From positions 1 through 17,317 of the forward strand of contig CAYMKI010000055.1 of assembly GCA_964390695.1 (NCBI GenBank): a stretch of 17,317 bases of DNA, given 5' to 3'. Under the pieces are notes generated by a model. The model saw only the letters and a program-made list of their open reading frames with translations, made no database searches and was not told where the DNA came from. Below, in pieces: positions 1 to 6,930 of the stretch (position 1 is the stretch's first letter; every line of letters begins with the position of its first letter). A program made the position numbers and the translations under genes. The DNA comes from CAWACC01 sp964390695. Its GTDB lineage: Bacteria > Chlamydiota > Chlamydiia > Chlamydiales > Parachlamydiaceae.

Positions 1-1
1 G

Positions 2-484
2 AGTCAAATAGATGTACAGCTCCAGAGAAGGTATGATCTCATTCCCAACCTGGTAGAAACCGTGAAAGGTTACATGGGGTATGAAAAAGGCACCCTCGAA
101 GCCGTCATCAACGCCAGAAGCAAGGCCATGGAAGCCAATGAAAGTATCCGCAAAAGCGGCGGCCCCACTGAAGGTTCCTTAAAGCCCTTATTAGGTGCCG
201 AATCCGAACTGGCGGGTGCTATGACGCGCTTCTTCGCACTAGCCGAAAGCTACCCTCAATTAAAAGCCAGCGACAACATGAAAAATCTGCAGGAAGAGCT
301 TAGCTCTACCGAAAATAAAGTGGCCTTTGCTAGACAAGCCTACAACGACCAGGTCCTGGGATATAATACCGCACAACAAGTGTTTCCGGCTGTCCTATTT
401 GCCGCTATGTTCGGACACCATCCGGCCGATCTTTATCAGGTAGAAGAAGCCGAAGCCCGCAAAGCCGTTAAAGTATCCTTCTAA
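2..484 (+). CDS. lemA: LemA family protein, 5' end cut off by the window
   Basis: The reading frame is open from the left edge, so this is the C-terminal ~160 residues of a gene that starts outside the window; internal ATGs are not the start. LemA proteins are usually ~185-190 residues, so only the N-terminal membrane anchor should be missing. The first visible residues carry the family hallmark around QLQRRYDLIPNLVETVKGY, and the end has the typical FPAVLFAAMFG and YQVEEAEA segments. The rest is helical, as expected for LemA's helical bundle. The biochemical role of LemA is not settled; the family is a membrane-anchored helical protein often encoded beside HtpX-type proteases. Here htpX follows after 21 nt in the same direction, which suggests one transcript. 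Family assignment is firm; function is inferred from context. Confidence 0.93.
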   Translation, partial: SQIDVQLQRRYDLIPNLVETVKGYMGYEKGTLEAVINARSKAMEANESIRKSGGPTEGSLKPLLGAESELAGAMTRFFALAESYPQLKASDNMKNLQEELSSTENKVAFARQAYNDQVLGYNTAQQVFPAVLFAAMFGHHPADLYQVEEAEARKAVKVSF

Positions 485-505
485 TTTCAGATAAGGAGGT
501 ATGCT

Positions 506-1471
506 ATGGCCATGGATTTTTGGGAAGCTCAACGGCGGGCACGCAAAAAAACTATGCAGTGCTTGCTTGCTTTTGTGGTATTAACTTTCGGGGTATCCGT
601 TTTTGCAGAACTAGCCATGAGAGCACTAGCTCAGGATCAGTATGATCCACCATTTCCCATGGTAGGCTTTATATTTCTAGTCCTCACTTTTGCTGTGGCA
701 GGCTTTCAATACCTGATGTATAAGTCCTATGGAGGCAAATATGCCGCAGATGCCGTTGGAGCTTACAGGGTAGACCCGCAAACGCGAGATCCACAAGAAA
801 GGCAGGTATTGAATATTTTGCAAGAAATGTCTCTGGCAGCATCCATACCCACGCCTCCCCTGTATATTATTCCGGCGAGCGAAATCAATGCTTTTGCTGC
901 AGGCCTGACCCCGGAAGATACCGTTGTTGCCATCACAGAAGGCGCCCTTGAAAAGCTTAACCGCGATGAAATCCAAGGCGTGATCGCACATGAACTCGGA
1001 CATGTCACCAATGCCGATATGCGCATCAGCCTCACGCTAGCTGCCATGGTCATGGGCTTCTTTTTCATCTTGTACATGGGATTGCGCGTATTGCAATTAT
1101 CAAGCTTTAAACGGCGCGATAATAAGAAAGGCCCTGATCCCATAGCTCTCGGTGCTATGGTCTTAATGTTTGCGGGATTATTTACCTGGTTTGCCGGCGG
1201 ACTGTTGAAAGCCATGGTCAGCCGCCAAAGAGAGTACCTTGCAGATGCCAGCTCGGTGCAATTTACGCGCAATCCGGCGGGTATTGCCGGCGCTTTGCGC
1301 AAAATCGCACGAGATCAAATTTCGGATATGCCTAAAGAGGGCATGGCTTTATCGCATATGTATTTCAACGACCAATCTTTCTGGGGACAGCTCTTTGCTA
1401 CTCACCCCCCCTTGAAGAAACGTATTGCGGTCTTGGAGGGGCAAAAAGAACAGGACAAACAGAGCCTGTGA
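506..1471 (+). CDS. htpX: HtpX-type M48 family membrane zinc metalloprotease
   Basis: A 321-residue integral membrane endopeptidase of the M48B family. HtpX degrades misfolded or damaged inner-membrane proteins, with the active site facing the cytoplasm. The zinc motif HELGH lies at residues 162-166 and the third ligand is probably E243 in the REYLADA segment, which is standard for the family. About four hydrophobic segments are visible, near residues 18-38, 52-72, 176-196 and 212-232, with the HELGH between the second and third. The start is well set: an AAGGAGG ribosome site sits 6 nt before the ATG. It follows lemA by 21 nt and probably shares its transcript. The C-terminal TH-PPLKKRI segment also fits M48 proteases. 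No missing catalytic residue was seen. A run of seven Cs (1405-1411) lies near the 3' end of the gene without breaking the frame. Confidence 0.95.
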   Translation: MAMDFWEAQRRARKKTMQCLLAFVVLTFGVSVFAELAMRALAQDQYDPPFPMVGFIFLVLTFAVAGFQYLMYKSYGGKYAADAVGAYRVDPQTRDPQERQVLNILQEMSLAASIPTPPLYIIPASEINAFAAGLTPEDTVVAITEGALEKLNRDEIQGVIAHELGHVTNADMRISLTLAAMVMGFFFILYMGLRVLQLSSFKRRDNKKGPDPIALGAMVLMFAGLFTWFAGGLLKAMVSRQREYLADASSVQFTRNPAGIAGALRKIARDQISDMPKEGMALSHMYFNDQSFWGQLFATHPPLKKRIAVLEGQKEQDKQSL

Positions 1472-1639
1472 CTGTTCACTACCACTCATGAAGAACACAA
1501 ATGGATGTTAATATTAAAGAAGGACTGTAGATAGATATAATTTTTAAGTGCATAAGAATCCTCCAAAAGAAGACACTTTAGCACAAATATATCACGCCTG
1601 AACAGGCCTGCATTTGTCAATTAAAATACTAAGCACCTT

Positions 1640-1659
1640 GGCCAAGTCACGACTTGGCC
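1640..1659. terminator. Perfect 9-bp palindrome, possible bidirectional terminator or protein site
   Basis: GGCCAAGTC and its exact reverse complement GACTTGGCC are separated by only AC, giving an 8-bp stem with a CACG loop if folded as RNA. It lies between converging genes, where terminators are expected, but neither side has a clean U tract: the plus side continues TGCGGC, and on the minus side a loose T-rich stretch appears only ~15 nt further on. It may instead be a protein-binding site or a remnant of a mobile sequence. Confidence 0.35.
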
Positions 1660-1746
1660 TGCGGCACTTATCCTTTCACTTGCCAATTCGACTAAGTTCA
1701 AGCGTGATTTAGGGGCGTAAGTTGGGTTTGAAGACTCTGTAGTGGT

Positions 1747-1768
1747 AACAAGAACACTCTTTGTTTTT
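1747..1768 (+). terminator. Weak hairpin followed by a T run
   Basis: AACAAGA, loop ACAC, then TCTTTGTT forms an AT-rich stem with one bulge, followed directly by Ts on the plus strand. It has the shape of an intrinsic terminator for plus-strand transcripts arriving from htpX, but the stem is weak and it lies ~275 nt beyond the htpX stop. It also sits just after the stop of the minus-strand F-box gene. Confidence 0.22.
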
Positions 1769-1778
1769 ATAGTTACAA

Positions 1779-3116
1779 TTACTCTTTCACATCCATTTTA
1801 TCAGAATTTAACACGGCATTGATACTCTCCACCAAGCTATTGACTTCTGCAATCCAAATGGAATTGAAACTGCGAAATTGATCTTGTGATACCCATTCGC
1901 TAAGCTGATTTAATGCTGCAGCTTGCTGTGAGATATCTGAAATCTGTTCTGCGGCTGTCTTTAATGTTTGATACACTTGAGTTACATAGTCTACCTGAAA
2001 ACCCTTACTGCCATTTTCGAATAAATAGTTAAAAGCACTCAAAGGATCCACAGGGAGAAGCGATATTGCCGTATCTAAGGCTTCTTGATTTTGCTGCGAG
2101 GCTAAATTGACCACAGGCACATTTACAAGAGCTAAAGGCTGCAGTTGTCGAATTCCCCCGTTGGCATCTATAATGGTGAAGGGCTGCATCGCTGGATTCA
2201 CAAATGCAAAATTGTTCATCTGCACAGCATTATTCATATATGCATTAGCATGATTGGAAAGGTTAGGAGCATTTAGAACAACTTTTTTGCCTTTTAAAAA
2301 TTCCTCTACCTGTCTGTATTGTTCATTCTTTTCCAAAACTTTTAAAAGCGTTAATAAAGAAAATCCAAACTCTCTTAATTTTGCCTGAGTTTTGAAAGTT
2401 TGAAATCTCACCACAATTTTATCCAATAAAGCCTGAGCGCCATCTTTTATGCGCGGATTTTGTGAATTTAAGAAAGGACTAAAAAATTGAACTGCGCCCC
2501 CCCCACATTTAATAATCTCAAACATCGGCGTGCGTGAGCTGTCTTTTTTGAGAAGGCCCAAATTTTCAGGATTGAGAAAATGAATGGTATTATCCTCACC
2601 CACCATGTTGATTATTTCGACAATAATCTCAGCGAGGTTGGTTTCTTTAAATATCAACAACTGAAGCAATACTTCCGAAGCTTCTTTATATTTTTTTTCA
2701 AAAATATATTCAGAAATTGTTTTGACATTGGGATTTTGTGGTAAAGCTGCAGATGATGATGGGAGAGCTATTTGAGAGGCCGTAGTAAGACTAGAAGATC
2801 TATCATCAACCTGCATTGCATCACCTTTGACGATTGCCGATGGCAGATGTTGCGCATAGGCGCGTTTGATCTCTTCTAGTTTTTTAAAAGAAAAACAGTC
2901 TTGCATATCTAAAACTATAGCCAGCTTGACTTTAGGATTATTTTTAGATACTAACTCCACAAGGGCCATTTTTTCTTTCGTTATCATCGATATCTGATGC
3001 CAGAATTTTGAAACACAAGTTATTGATTTTCTGGTTTTAACATCACTAAACGAATATATGAGTGACATTACATTATCCACACTTATTTGAGACGATATAT
3101 TTTCAACATTGTTCAT
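1779..3116 (-). CDS. F-box domain protein, candidate secreted host-directed effector
   Basis: A protein of 445 residues from the chosen start. Residues ~11-50 resemble a eukaryotic F-box: ISVDNVMSLIYSF, a polar stretch, then SITCVSKFWHQI, matching the hydrophobic spacing and the VxKxW core of the motif that binds Skp1 in SCF ubiquitin ligases. The rest is mostly helical and unrecognised; no leucine-rich, ankyrin or WD repeats were seen that would serve as a substrate-binding part. Bacteria lack SCF complexes, so such proteins in intracellular bacteria usually act inside the host; amoeba-associated chlamydiae are known to encode several. No signal peptide is visible, which is compatible with type III secretion. 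The start eight codons into the longest frame is preferred because AAGGTGG lies 4 nt before it. The coding strand has a G8 run (2497-2504) in the glycine codons after KC. F-box call is good; function inferred. Confidence 0.75.
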   Translation of the reverse strand: MNNVENISSQISVDNVMSLIYSFSDVKTRKSITCVSKFWHQISMITKEKMALVELVSKNNPKVKLAIVLDMQDCFSFKKLEEIKRAYAQHLPSAIVKGDAMQVDDRSSSLTTASQIALPSSSAALPQNPNVKTISEYIFEKKYKEASEVLLQLLIFKETNLAEIIVEIINMVGEDNTIHFLNPENLGLLKKDSSRTPMFEIIKCGGGAVQFFSPFLNSQNPRIKDGAQALLDKIVVRFQTFKTQAKLREFGFSLLTLLKVLEKNEQYRQVEEFLKGKKVVLNAPNLSNHANAYMNNAVQMNNFAFVNPAMQPFTIIDANGGIRQLQPLALVNVPVVNLASQQNQEALDTAISLLPVDPLSAFNYLFENGSKGFQVDYVTQVYQTLKTAAEQISDISQQAAALNQLSEWVSQDQFRSFNSIWIAEVNSLVESINAVLNSDKMDVKE

Positions 3117-3120
3117 ACAA

Positions 3121-3127
3121 CCACCTT
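3121..3127 (-). promoter_or_regulatory. Ribosome binding site deciding the F-box gene start
   Basis: On the minus strand AAGGTGG sits 4 nt upstream of the ATG at 3116-3114. An in-frame ATG at 3140 would place this site inside the coding region and has no comparable sequence ahead of it, so the 3116 start is preferred. Confidence 0.55.
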
Positions 3128-3329
3128 CATTCAGATACACTCAAATATAATTTTAGATGAGCGTTCGTTCTTAATTTATTTACCTTTAAAATAGTATAAA
3201 GATACATGATTCAAGCGTTTTTTTCTATTAAATTATAATTTATAACAACATCCATTCCATTGATAAGATTACACCAACTTTTCATATACATATTATAAAC
3301 AAAGCTTTTCATTAATATTTTACAAATAA

Positions 3330-3358
3330 TTAAAAATATTATTTAATATATATATACT
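3330..3358 (+). promoter_or_regulatory. Possible sigma-70-type promoter for the kinase-like gene
   Basis: TTAAAA (3330-3335), a 17-nt spacer and TATACT (3353-3358), the latter one base from the -10 consensus. The start codon lies 24 nt beyond the -10 box, which predicts a short leader. The whole 3117-3381 gap is very AT-rich, so chance matches are likely. It lies between two divergent genes and must also carry the F-box gene promoter, which could not be placed. Confidence 0.35.
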
Positions 3359-3381
3359 CTTATTAAAAATAAGGTGAATTT

Positions 3382-6330
3382 ATGACTGGTCAAATTAATA
3401 GTTCATCAAGCGGAAATACAATTAATACTAACAACGCAAACAACACCACTATTAATACAAGTATTTCGGAAAACAAAATATCAAAACCTACAAATAAATT
3501 CACAGCGCTCAGCTCTCATCGCACTCAGGCCGTGAATAATGAGGTCATCAAATGCACGATAGACGTAGCCTCCGTGATCACCTATCCCCAACCTGCACAA
3601 ACTTCAACTTCCCAACCTGAGCCTCCCCGACTTAGGAGGCAACATAAATTTGTGCTTGCAAGGCAGAGAACAAATGATTTAGCACCTACTGAAACACAAC
3701 CCAAAGAATCTCCAAGAACACAGACAGATGCCGAAAAAAAAACCACGGAGAAAACCGGTGATACTATAGCTGCTCATCGAGCAAATAGCCGGCCTCTAGA
3801 GAAGAGCAAAGTACCGGAAAAGACCCCAGATGTTACCCCAACATTAGAGAGCAAAACCAAAACACCTTCTTCAGAAAAGACAGACGAAAAGATTTCCACC
3901 TTATCTAGTCTCACCTTATTGCCCAAACAATCCATTCCCATAGATTTATCACAACATACAGTAGTTCTTCAGCCAAACTTAAAGGATATCCTTATAGTTC
4001 AAACTGGACGCGCCAGAAGCAACGCCACAAGCAAGCCCCCCCTCCCAGAGACGGCCAATACAGCCGACAACACGTCTCCTCCTCCTAGTGTCGTCAAATT
4101 TAATCCAGTAGACTCTCAAAACAACTCAAACAACTCTTTCTTTGATGTCAAAATTGGAAAAAAACTTGGAGATGGAGCCTCTGGAGCTGTATTTTCTGTA
4201 GAGGTCAACGGTGAAATAAAAGCACTTAAGCAACCTCCAAAAGGAGAAAATATCTCGAAAAATATGAGCACTGAACACGATAGAATCCTCAGAATTGAAA
4301 CTAATACGACCATGGAAATAACAAAAAATTCAGAACCCTGCGGTTATCTAGAAGGCCTGCCGAAACCGCCAATTTTAGGAGAATTAGACGGCAGACCCGC
4401 CATTCTTATGGAACAGTTCGATGCCACCTTGGGAGTAAATGCTAAAACCCCTAACTCATTGGATGCGAATGAATTCCAAACCATGATGAATCACATCCTC
4501 TCAGGTGTTGGCCATATAAAGTCCAACGGGTATGCTTGGGCCGATGCCTCCCCTGCCAATATGGCTAGAGTAGGCAATAGATATGTGTGCTTTGACTTTG
4601 GCGCATCAGAAAAATCCCATGAAAAAGCTGGTTCGAGAACACCAGTCTATACTTCTAAAGCCGATGAATTAGACGACAGGTTTAGACTTTCCCTAACATA
4701 TATGAAGAAATTCGATTCACCTGATAAAATAGATGTTAAATTATTAAGTAAGAGTTTCGTAGATTTGTTAAAGAAACCAGTATTAAACAATACCGAAATA
4801 AACAAAATTTTGTTTTTTAATGAGGTTTTAAAACTTGGAATAGACAGCAATCTACTGGAAAAGTTAAAAAACTCTATCACTTCTGCTGATAAATCCAATC
4901 CATTTGCGACCGATAAAACACAACGAAAGACAATTATGGAAAAACTTAAACACATCGATGAAATCAGAATGAGTATAAACGTCAACAAAAAAATCGATCA
5001 ATATGATAAAGAGATGGAAAATTTAAATCATAAGAAAGACATCCTCAGCACCGGAATCTCCTTTTATGAAATATTGCTTCAAAAATTAAATGCTCCTGGT
5101 TTTAATGACCACTATGTGGTTAATGACACGGGTGAACTTCTGCATTTCATAGCCCCTAGATTTGATGTGATGATCCATAATCTAGCAGAAGCTATCAACG
5201 GCAATAATAAAGACATTCCTCAAGGCATTCCTCAACATTATTTCAAAGCCATTATAGCGATGCTGGATCCCGAATGGACAAAAAGGCCCTCAGTCGAAGA
5301 GCTTCAAGCTTATCTAAATGATCCTAGCGGAAACTCTAAAATAGACGCCAGAGTGGGAGAACTCATAAAACAAGCCGAAGAATATATTGACCTAAACAAA
5401 AAATTTCAAGCCAATCCCAAATCCGTCGACAGTAAAACATTCTTAGACAAAGAGCAAAATCTGTTTAAAACAAAGCTTCCTCGAAATGCAGATAACGAAA
5501 TAAGAATGTTGAACGAAGAAGAGGAAACACGCGTGCGCTTGCAGAACTTCAACATGACTACGGAATATATCGACCAAGACGTACGCTCAAAGTCCATTCC
5601 ATCGAACGAAAGAGTATTTTCCAACGCCCCTCCTATCTCCTACATTACGAGTAGAGAACTGTCAAAAAGCATTGGTCGCCTCACAAACAAATTGAATCTG
5701 ACCATTGAAGGCATGAATGTGATTGCCATAGACGGGAAGAAGGATAAAGCGACGACTATTCGAGATTTGTTTACGAGCATCAACGATATGTTGGGAAAAA
5801 AATTGACCCAATCGGAGCTAGATGAAAAAGTTAATGCATTCCTTCAGTTTGAAACAAAGACCTCCGAACACCTGAATCCTTTCAATGCGGAAGGCAAACG
5901 CCAAGATAAAGATGGCGAACATGACGATGTTCTCGTTCTCAAGTATATTTCTAAGGAGCTTGCCAGCTATGCCGTATCGCCGCTACACAAGCAAATGCAA
6001 CAATATTGCATCGAGAACGGCATGGAAGATAAATTCACATATTCAGTAGGCCTACGCGATCAGGTAAGTCAGTGTAAAGTTATGAAGACCTCCAATGGCT
6101 TCAAGGTGCAAAGCTCTATCGAAATCCCCTTGAATAAGGGAATAAATAATGTCGTCGGCAGCGTAAAAGTGACTTTGAATGCCGAAGTCGACTCCGCGAC
6201 TGGACGAGCTAAAATCGGAGTCAATCTATCCGACATGAAATTCGAAAAAGAGGTGTCTGAAAGGGACAAGAAGCACTTCCTCGATGCCTTCAGCAAGTCG
6301 CTTCCAGGTGGAGTAAATCCGCAGGAATAA
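3382..6330 (+). CDS. Large protein-kinase-like protein with long flanking regions, candidate effector
   Basis: 982 residues. The first ~250 are low-complexity and rich in Ser, Thr, Asn, Pro and Lys, with no signal peptide; a Ser/Asn/Thr-rich start is common in type III secreted proteins. A eukaryotic-type kinase fold follows: glycine loop LGDGASG (262-268), lysine K283 in IKALKQ, a catalytic-loop equivalent WADASPAN (386-393) with D388 and N393, DFG at 405-407, an alpha-F segment DILSTGISFYE from D553, and a terminal LDPEWTKRPSVEEL segment (628-641). All catalytic residues are present, though the usual HRD is WAD. DFG to alpha-F spans ~148 residues, well above the ~40 usual, implying ~100 inserted residues. 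Residues ~650-982 are unrecognised. AAGGTG lies 5 nt before the ATG. Chlamydial Pkn5 is known as a secreted kinase, but similarity to it was not judged. Kinase fold likely; activity and target unknown. Confidence 0.78.
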   Translation: MTGQINSSSSGNTINTNNANNTTINTSISENKISKPTNKFTALSSHRTQAVNNEVIKCTIDVASVITYPQPAQTSTSQPEPPRLRRQHKFVLARQRTNDLAPTETQPKESPRTQTDAEKKTTEKTGDTIAAHRANSRPLEKSKVPEKTPDVTPTLESKTKTPSSEKTDEKISTLSSLTLLPKQSIPIDLSQHTVVLQPNLKDILIVQTGRARSNATSKPPLPETANTADNTSPPPSVVKFNPVDSQNNSNNSFFDVKIGKKLGDGASGAVFSVEVNGEIKALKQPPKGENISKNMSTEHDRILRIETNTTMEITKNSEPCGYLEGLPKPPILGELDGRPAILMEQFDATLGVNAKTPNSLDANEFQTMMNHILSGVGHIKSNGYAWADASPANMARVGNRYVCFDFGASEKSHEKAGSRTPVYTSKADELDDRFRLSLTYMKKFDSPDKIDVKLLSKSFVDLLKKPVLNNTEINKILFFNEVLKLGIDSNLLEKLKNSITSADKSNPFATDKTQRKTIMEKLKHIDEIRMSINVNKKIDQYDKEMENLNHKKDILSTGISFYEILLQKLNAPGFNDHYVVNDTGELLHFIAPRFDVMIHNLAEAINGNNKDIPQGIPQHYFKAIIAMLDPEWTKRPSVEELQAYLNDPSGNSKIDARVGELIKQAEEYIDLNKKFQANPKSVDSKTFLDKEQNLFKTKLPRNADNEIRMLNEEEETRVRLQNFNMTTEYIDQDVRSKSIPSNERVFSNAPPISYITSRELSKSIGRLTNKLNLTIEGMNVIAIDGKKDKATTIRDLFTSINDMLGKKLTQSELDEKVNAFLQFETKTSEHLNPFNAEGKRQDKDGEHDDVLVLKYISKELASYAVSPLHKQMQQYCIENGMEDKFTYSVGLRDQVSQCKVMKTSNGFKVQSSIEIPLNKGINNVVGSVKVTLNAEVDSATGRAKIGVNLSDMKFEKEVSERDKKHFLDAFSKSLPGGVNPQE

Positions 6331-6360
6331 CTCTTAAAAAACAGTATAGAATCTAATGCG

Positions 6361-6394
6361 CAGGTTTGAAAAGCCAAAATGTTACAGCCCAGGT
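6361..6394 (+). repeat. Dispersed 34-nt repeat, copy A
   Basis: Matches 17275-17308 at 30 of 34 positions without gaps. Shared cores are TTGAAAAGCC and GTTACAGCCCAGGT. It starts 30 nt after the kinase-like gene stop. Both copies lie outside coding sequence, as expected for a small non-coding interspersed element. Confidence 0.7.
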
Positions 6395-6470
6395 GTGTGC
6401 GGCTATTTTTGGTTCAAAAAAACTTCTTTCGTAAATGTGGTAACTATTCAGCACTGTAAAGGGGCTTAAT

Positions 6471-6505
6471 TATGGACCACAGAGCTCACAGAGGGCACAG
6501 AGGGG
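6471..6505 (+). repeat. CACAGAG tandem repeat, three 9-nt units
   Basis: CACAGAG occurs at 6478, 6487 and 6496, an exact 9-nt period with spacers CT, GG and GG. It is preceded by TATGGAC. Similar ACCACAGAG-type sequences are known as widespread degenerate non-coding repeats in many environmental bacteria (from memory). No function is known to me. Confidence 0.65.
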
Positions 6506-6540
6506 ATTTAAACTACAAGAAATTAATTTAATATGTTTAC

Positions 6541-6579
6541 TATGGCTCATAGAGCAAATGAGTTCAAAGACGCGGAGTT
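6541..6579 (+). repeat. Second, more decayed CACAGAG-type copy
   Basis: TATGGCTCATAGAGC matches the start of the copy at 6471 in 12 of 15 positions. It then runs into CAAAGACGCGGAG, the other typical form of this repeat family. The two copies begin 70 nt apart. Confidence 0.5.
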
Positions 6580-6930
6580 AAAAATAAGGCTTTGACAAGA
6601 AGCAAAAACTGAGCATCAGCGATTCTGTGTTTGAAATATAAAAGAAGATCCAAGTTATTTCACGATATAGGACGCTGAAAGCAACTGTCTCGTTCTGTGA
6701 GACACTCATTTGCTGCAGACTTTTTGTTATATCCTTTCATGGCATATATAGAATTTCTTTCTTGTAGCGTAATAATCTAGAATTCTTCACAATATTTGCG
6801 AGAATGCAGGTTATTCGCAATTGCAAGCCCTCTCATTCTGACACCTCATAATTAACCTATGCAAATACCCTCTCCCTACGGGTCTTCTGCCTGCATAGTA
6901 TTCTTTTCCACATAATTTACATGAGGTATT

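Larger units (their letters stand above)
1472..1778. other. Non-coding gap between htpX and the F-box gene
   Basis: A 307-bp stretch, AT-rich, lying at the 3' ends of two converging genes. No ORF with recognisable protein similarity was seen on either strand. It holds a perfect GC-rich palindrome (1640-1659) and a weak hairpin with a T run (1747-1768), listed separately. No tRNA-like cloverleaf or transposase remnant was recognised. It probably serves only for transcription termination. Confidence 0.6.
6331..6930. other. 600-bp gene-free gap with degenerate repeats
   Basis: No credible coding region was found on either strand. The stretch holds a 34-nt dispersed repeat (6361-6394), two copies of a CACAGAG-type repeat (6471-6505 and 6541-6579) and two small hairpins: TGTCTC/GAGACA (6686-6704) and TTGCGA/TCGCAA (6796-6820). 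Neither hairpin is directly followed by a T tract. The promoter of the gene at 6931 should be here but no convincing -35/-10 pair was found. Confidence 0.6.

Noticed and set aside
763..1302. Long antisense ORF across htpX
   Set aside because: It lies wholly opposite a well-conserved protease with intact motifs, and its translation resembles no protein; it is a shadow.
4528..4605. Reading the kinase-like protein as a pseudokinase because HRD is absent
   Set aside because: The catalytic aspartate, asparagine, DFG and lysine are all kept; only the His-Arg part is replaced, which many active atypical kinases tolerate.
6471..6579. CACAGAG units as a CRISPR array
   Set aside because: Units are 9 nt with 2-nt spacers and only three are regular; no cas gene is near.
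6686..6704. Hairpin TGTCTC/GAGACA as terminator of the kinase-like gene
   Set aside because: The T run begins ~15 nt after the stem and the site is ~355 nt past the stop codon.
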